From assembly GCA_036555665.1 (NCBI GenBank), contig DATBKW010000054.1, positions 1 through 19,636 on the forward strand: a stretch of DNA of 19,636 nucleotides, read 5' to 3'. The notes beneath the pieces were generated by a model. It was not told where the DNA came from. It did not search any database and saw only the letters and a program-made list of their open reading frames with translations. A program made the translations under genes and the position numbers. The DNA comes from JAOPZW01 sp036555665. Its GTDB lineage: Bacteria; Actinomycetota; Thermoleophilia; Solirubrobacterales; Solirubrobacteraceae. Positions 18,584 through 19,636 of this stretch are shown here, piece by piece. Numbering within the stretch: the first letter of the stretch is position 1; every line of letters begins with the position of its first letter.

Positions 18584-19636
18584 TCAGCGGACGGTGATCC
18601 GGACGGGCCTCGTGAGGCCCTGGACCTTGCCCTTGGTGTTCAGGGCGCGCCCGGTGACCTGGTAGTGGCCCGGGCGGAGCCGGTGGCCGTTGACCTTCAG
18701 GTCCCACGAGAGCCGCAGCGTGCTGCGCGGATGCGTACCCAGCGGCACGCGCCCGACGCGCTTGTTCCCGTGCTTGCCGACCTTGTCGACGATGATCCCG
18801 AAGCGGCCGTACTTGCGGAACTTCGTGTAGATCGTCGCCTTGTGGTGGTGGATGCGCACGATGAGCTGGCACTTGTAGAACAGCACGCAGTTCGGGCCGC
18901 CGGTCAGGGCCTGCGAGAACAGGCGCTGCGGCGAGCCCGCCGTCGTGAACGTGTCGAACGCGGCGTTGACGGCGGCCGGCGCGCAGTTGGTGCCGTCAGC
19001 CGTGAACGGGTCCGCGGTGCAGTTCGACGACAGCGCCACGCGCGCGTCGATCAGCGGAGCCGGGCCACCCTTGTACGGGTTCAGCCGGATGCCGCCGGGC
19101 GTGTCGGTGACGAAGTTGCCGTAGCTGTCGAAGTGCCCGACGTACCCGAGCTTGTCGGTGCCGCTGCCCCCGACCCACGACACGTACGGCGTGTTGCCGA
19201 AGAACGTGATGTCCGGCGTACCGGCGTCCTCGGGCCCGGAGACCGGGTTGCCGCCGTTGAACAGCTCGAAGTGGTCGCCGTTGACCAGGCGCGACACGAA
19301 GATCGCGTGATGGCCGCCGACGTCCTCCGAGAACGCGACCCACGGGACGGTGGTGCTGCCCGGCGTCAGCGTCCCGGCCGCGACGCGCGGATCCTCGGCG
19401 TCGGCGAGCGGGTTCTTGTTCAGCGAGCAGGCGTCCTCGGCGGTCGGCGACGCGGCGCAGTTGCCGAAGCCGTTGCTGCCGGTCGTGTCAAGGGTGTTGA
19501 CCTGACCGGCGGTGCCGCTGCCCACGGCGCGCCAGTTGAACCCGCCGTCGGCCTTGGGGTCCGCGACGATCTTGGCCGCGAAGACCTGCTCGTTGTTGCG
19601 CAGGCCGATGTTCGAGTTGTCCTTCTCGTACCACAG
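18584..19636 (-). CDS. Secreted beta-propeller-like protein with Ig-like C-terminus, N-terminus beyond window
   Basis: The frame is open from the right edge (first residues LWYEKDNSNIG) for 350 residues, so the start and any signal peptide are missing. The N-terminal two thirds has imperfect repeats of the type DPRVA...VPWVAFSEDVGGHHAIFVSRL and TPDITFFGNTPYVSWVGG...LGYVGHFD, Gly/Asn/Asp-rich and aromatic, suggesting beta-propeller blades. Six Cys in three close pairs (GNCAASPTAEDAC, SNCTADPFTADGTNC, NCVLFYKC) suggest disulfides and an extracytoplasmic place. The last 90 or so residues (VGRVPLG, LSWDLKVNGHRLRPGHYQV, RPVRITVR) form a basic Ig-like tail. The tail style seems common in Thermoleophilia exported proteins (recollection, not a search). 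Function and ligand are unknown. A strong hairpin follows the stop. Confidence 0.8.
   Translation of the reverse strand: MWYEKDNSNIGLRNNEQVFAAKIVADPKADGGFNWRAVGSGTAGQVNTLDTTGSNGFGNCAASPTAEDACSLNKNPLADAEDPRVAAGTLTPGSTTVPWVAFSEDVGGHHAIFVSRLVNGDHFELFNGGNPVSGPEDAGTPDITFFGNTPYVSWVGGSGTDKLGYVGHFDSYGNFVTDTPGGIRLNPYKGGPAPLIDARVALSSNCTADPFTADGTNCAPAAVNAAFDTFTTAGSPQRLFSQALTGGPNCVLFYKCQLIVRIHHHKATIYTKFRKYGRFGIIVDKVGKHGNKRVGRVPLGTHPRSTLRLSWDLKVNGHRLRPGHYQVTGRALNTKGKVQGLTRPVRITVR

Overview
The window is very G+C-rich, with third codon positions almost all G or C and frequent GTG/TTG starts. It carries a dnaK-grpE-dnaJ-hspR chaperone operon followed by clpB, DUF4332 and GYD-domain proteins, and a secreted protein with an Ig-like C-terminal tail. 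This fits a high-GC Actinomycetota, most likely class Thermoleophilia (Solirubrobacterales-like). The lineage call is inference from gene content and protein style, not from a marker gene.

Region 1 (1-6402) is the protein quality-control block. It holds the 3' part of dnaK, then grpE, dnaJ and a MerR-type HspR repressor. The three junctions are a 4-base overlap, a 2-base gap and a 4-base overlap. clpB follows under its own promoter, over which lies a HAIR-like inverted repeat (3828-3852) suited to HspR. ClpB and DnaK/DnaJ/GrpE together disaggregate and refold proteins, and HspR would shut the genes off when chaperones are free.

Region 2 (6403-8094) holds three small single genes on the + strand: a DUF4332 helix-hairpin-helix protein, an SxxK serine hydrolase and a GYD-domain protein. 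A 130-base intergenic stretch (7965-8094) follows. It holds three successive hairpins, one of them REP-like, and the purD promoter.

Region 3 (8095-17120) is de novo purine synthesis in two blocks: purD-purE-purB and purC-purS-purQ-purL, mostly with start/stop overlaps. Between them sit a GMC-family flavin oxidoreductase and, on the minus strand, a small membrane-anchored coiled-coil protein. purF, purM, purN, purH and purK are not in the window. PurE carries an unusual active-site loop.

Region 4 (17121-19636) holds a universal stress protein gene. Its stop codon abuts that of a convergent gene for a staphylococcal-nuclease-like protein. A strong hairpin follows, then the 3' part of a minus-strand gene for a secreted beta-propeller-like protein that runs off the right edge.

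A recurring regulatory theme is a TANNNT-type -10 hexamer only 6-8 bases before the start codon, without a Shine-Dalgarno site, at several genes. This suggests leaderless transcripts. No tRNA, rRNA, CRISPR array, insertion sequence or obvious mobile element was seen. No gene-free stretch exceeds 130 bases. Nothing here amounts to a clearly new multi-gene system; the best leads are regulatory elements, the PurE loop and the nuclease-like protein.
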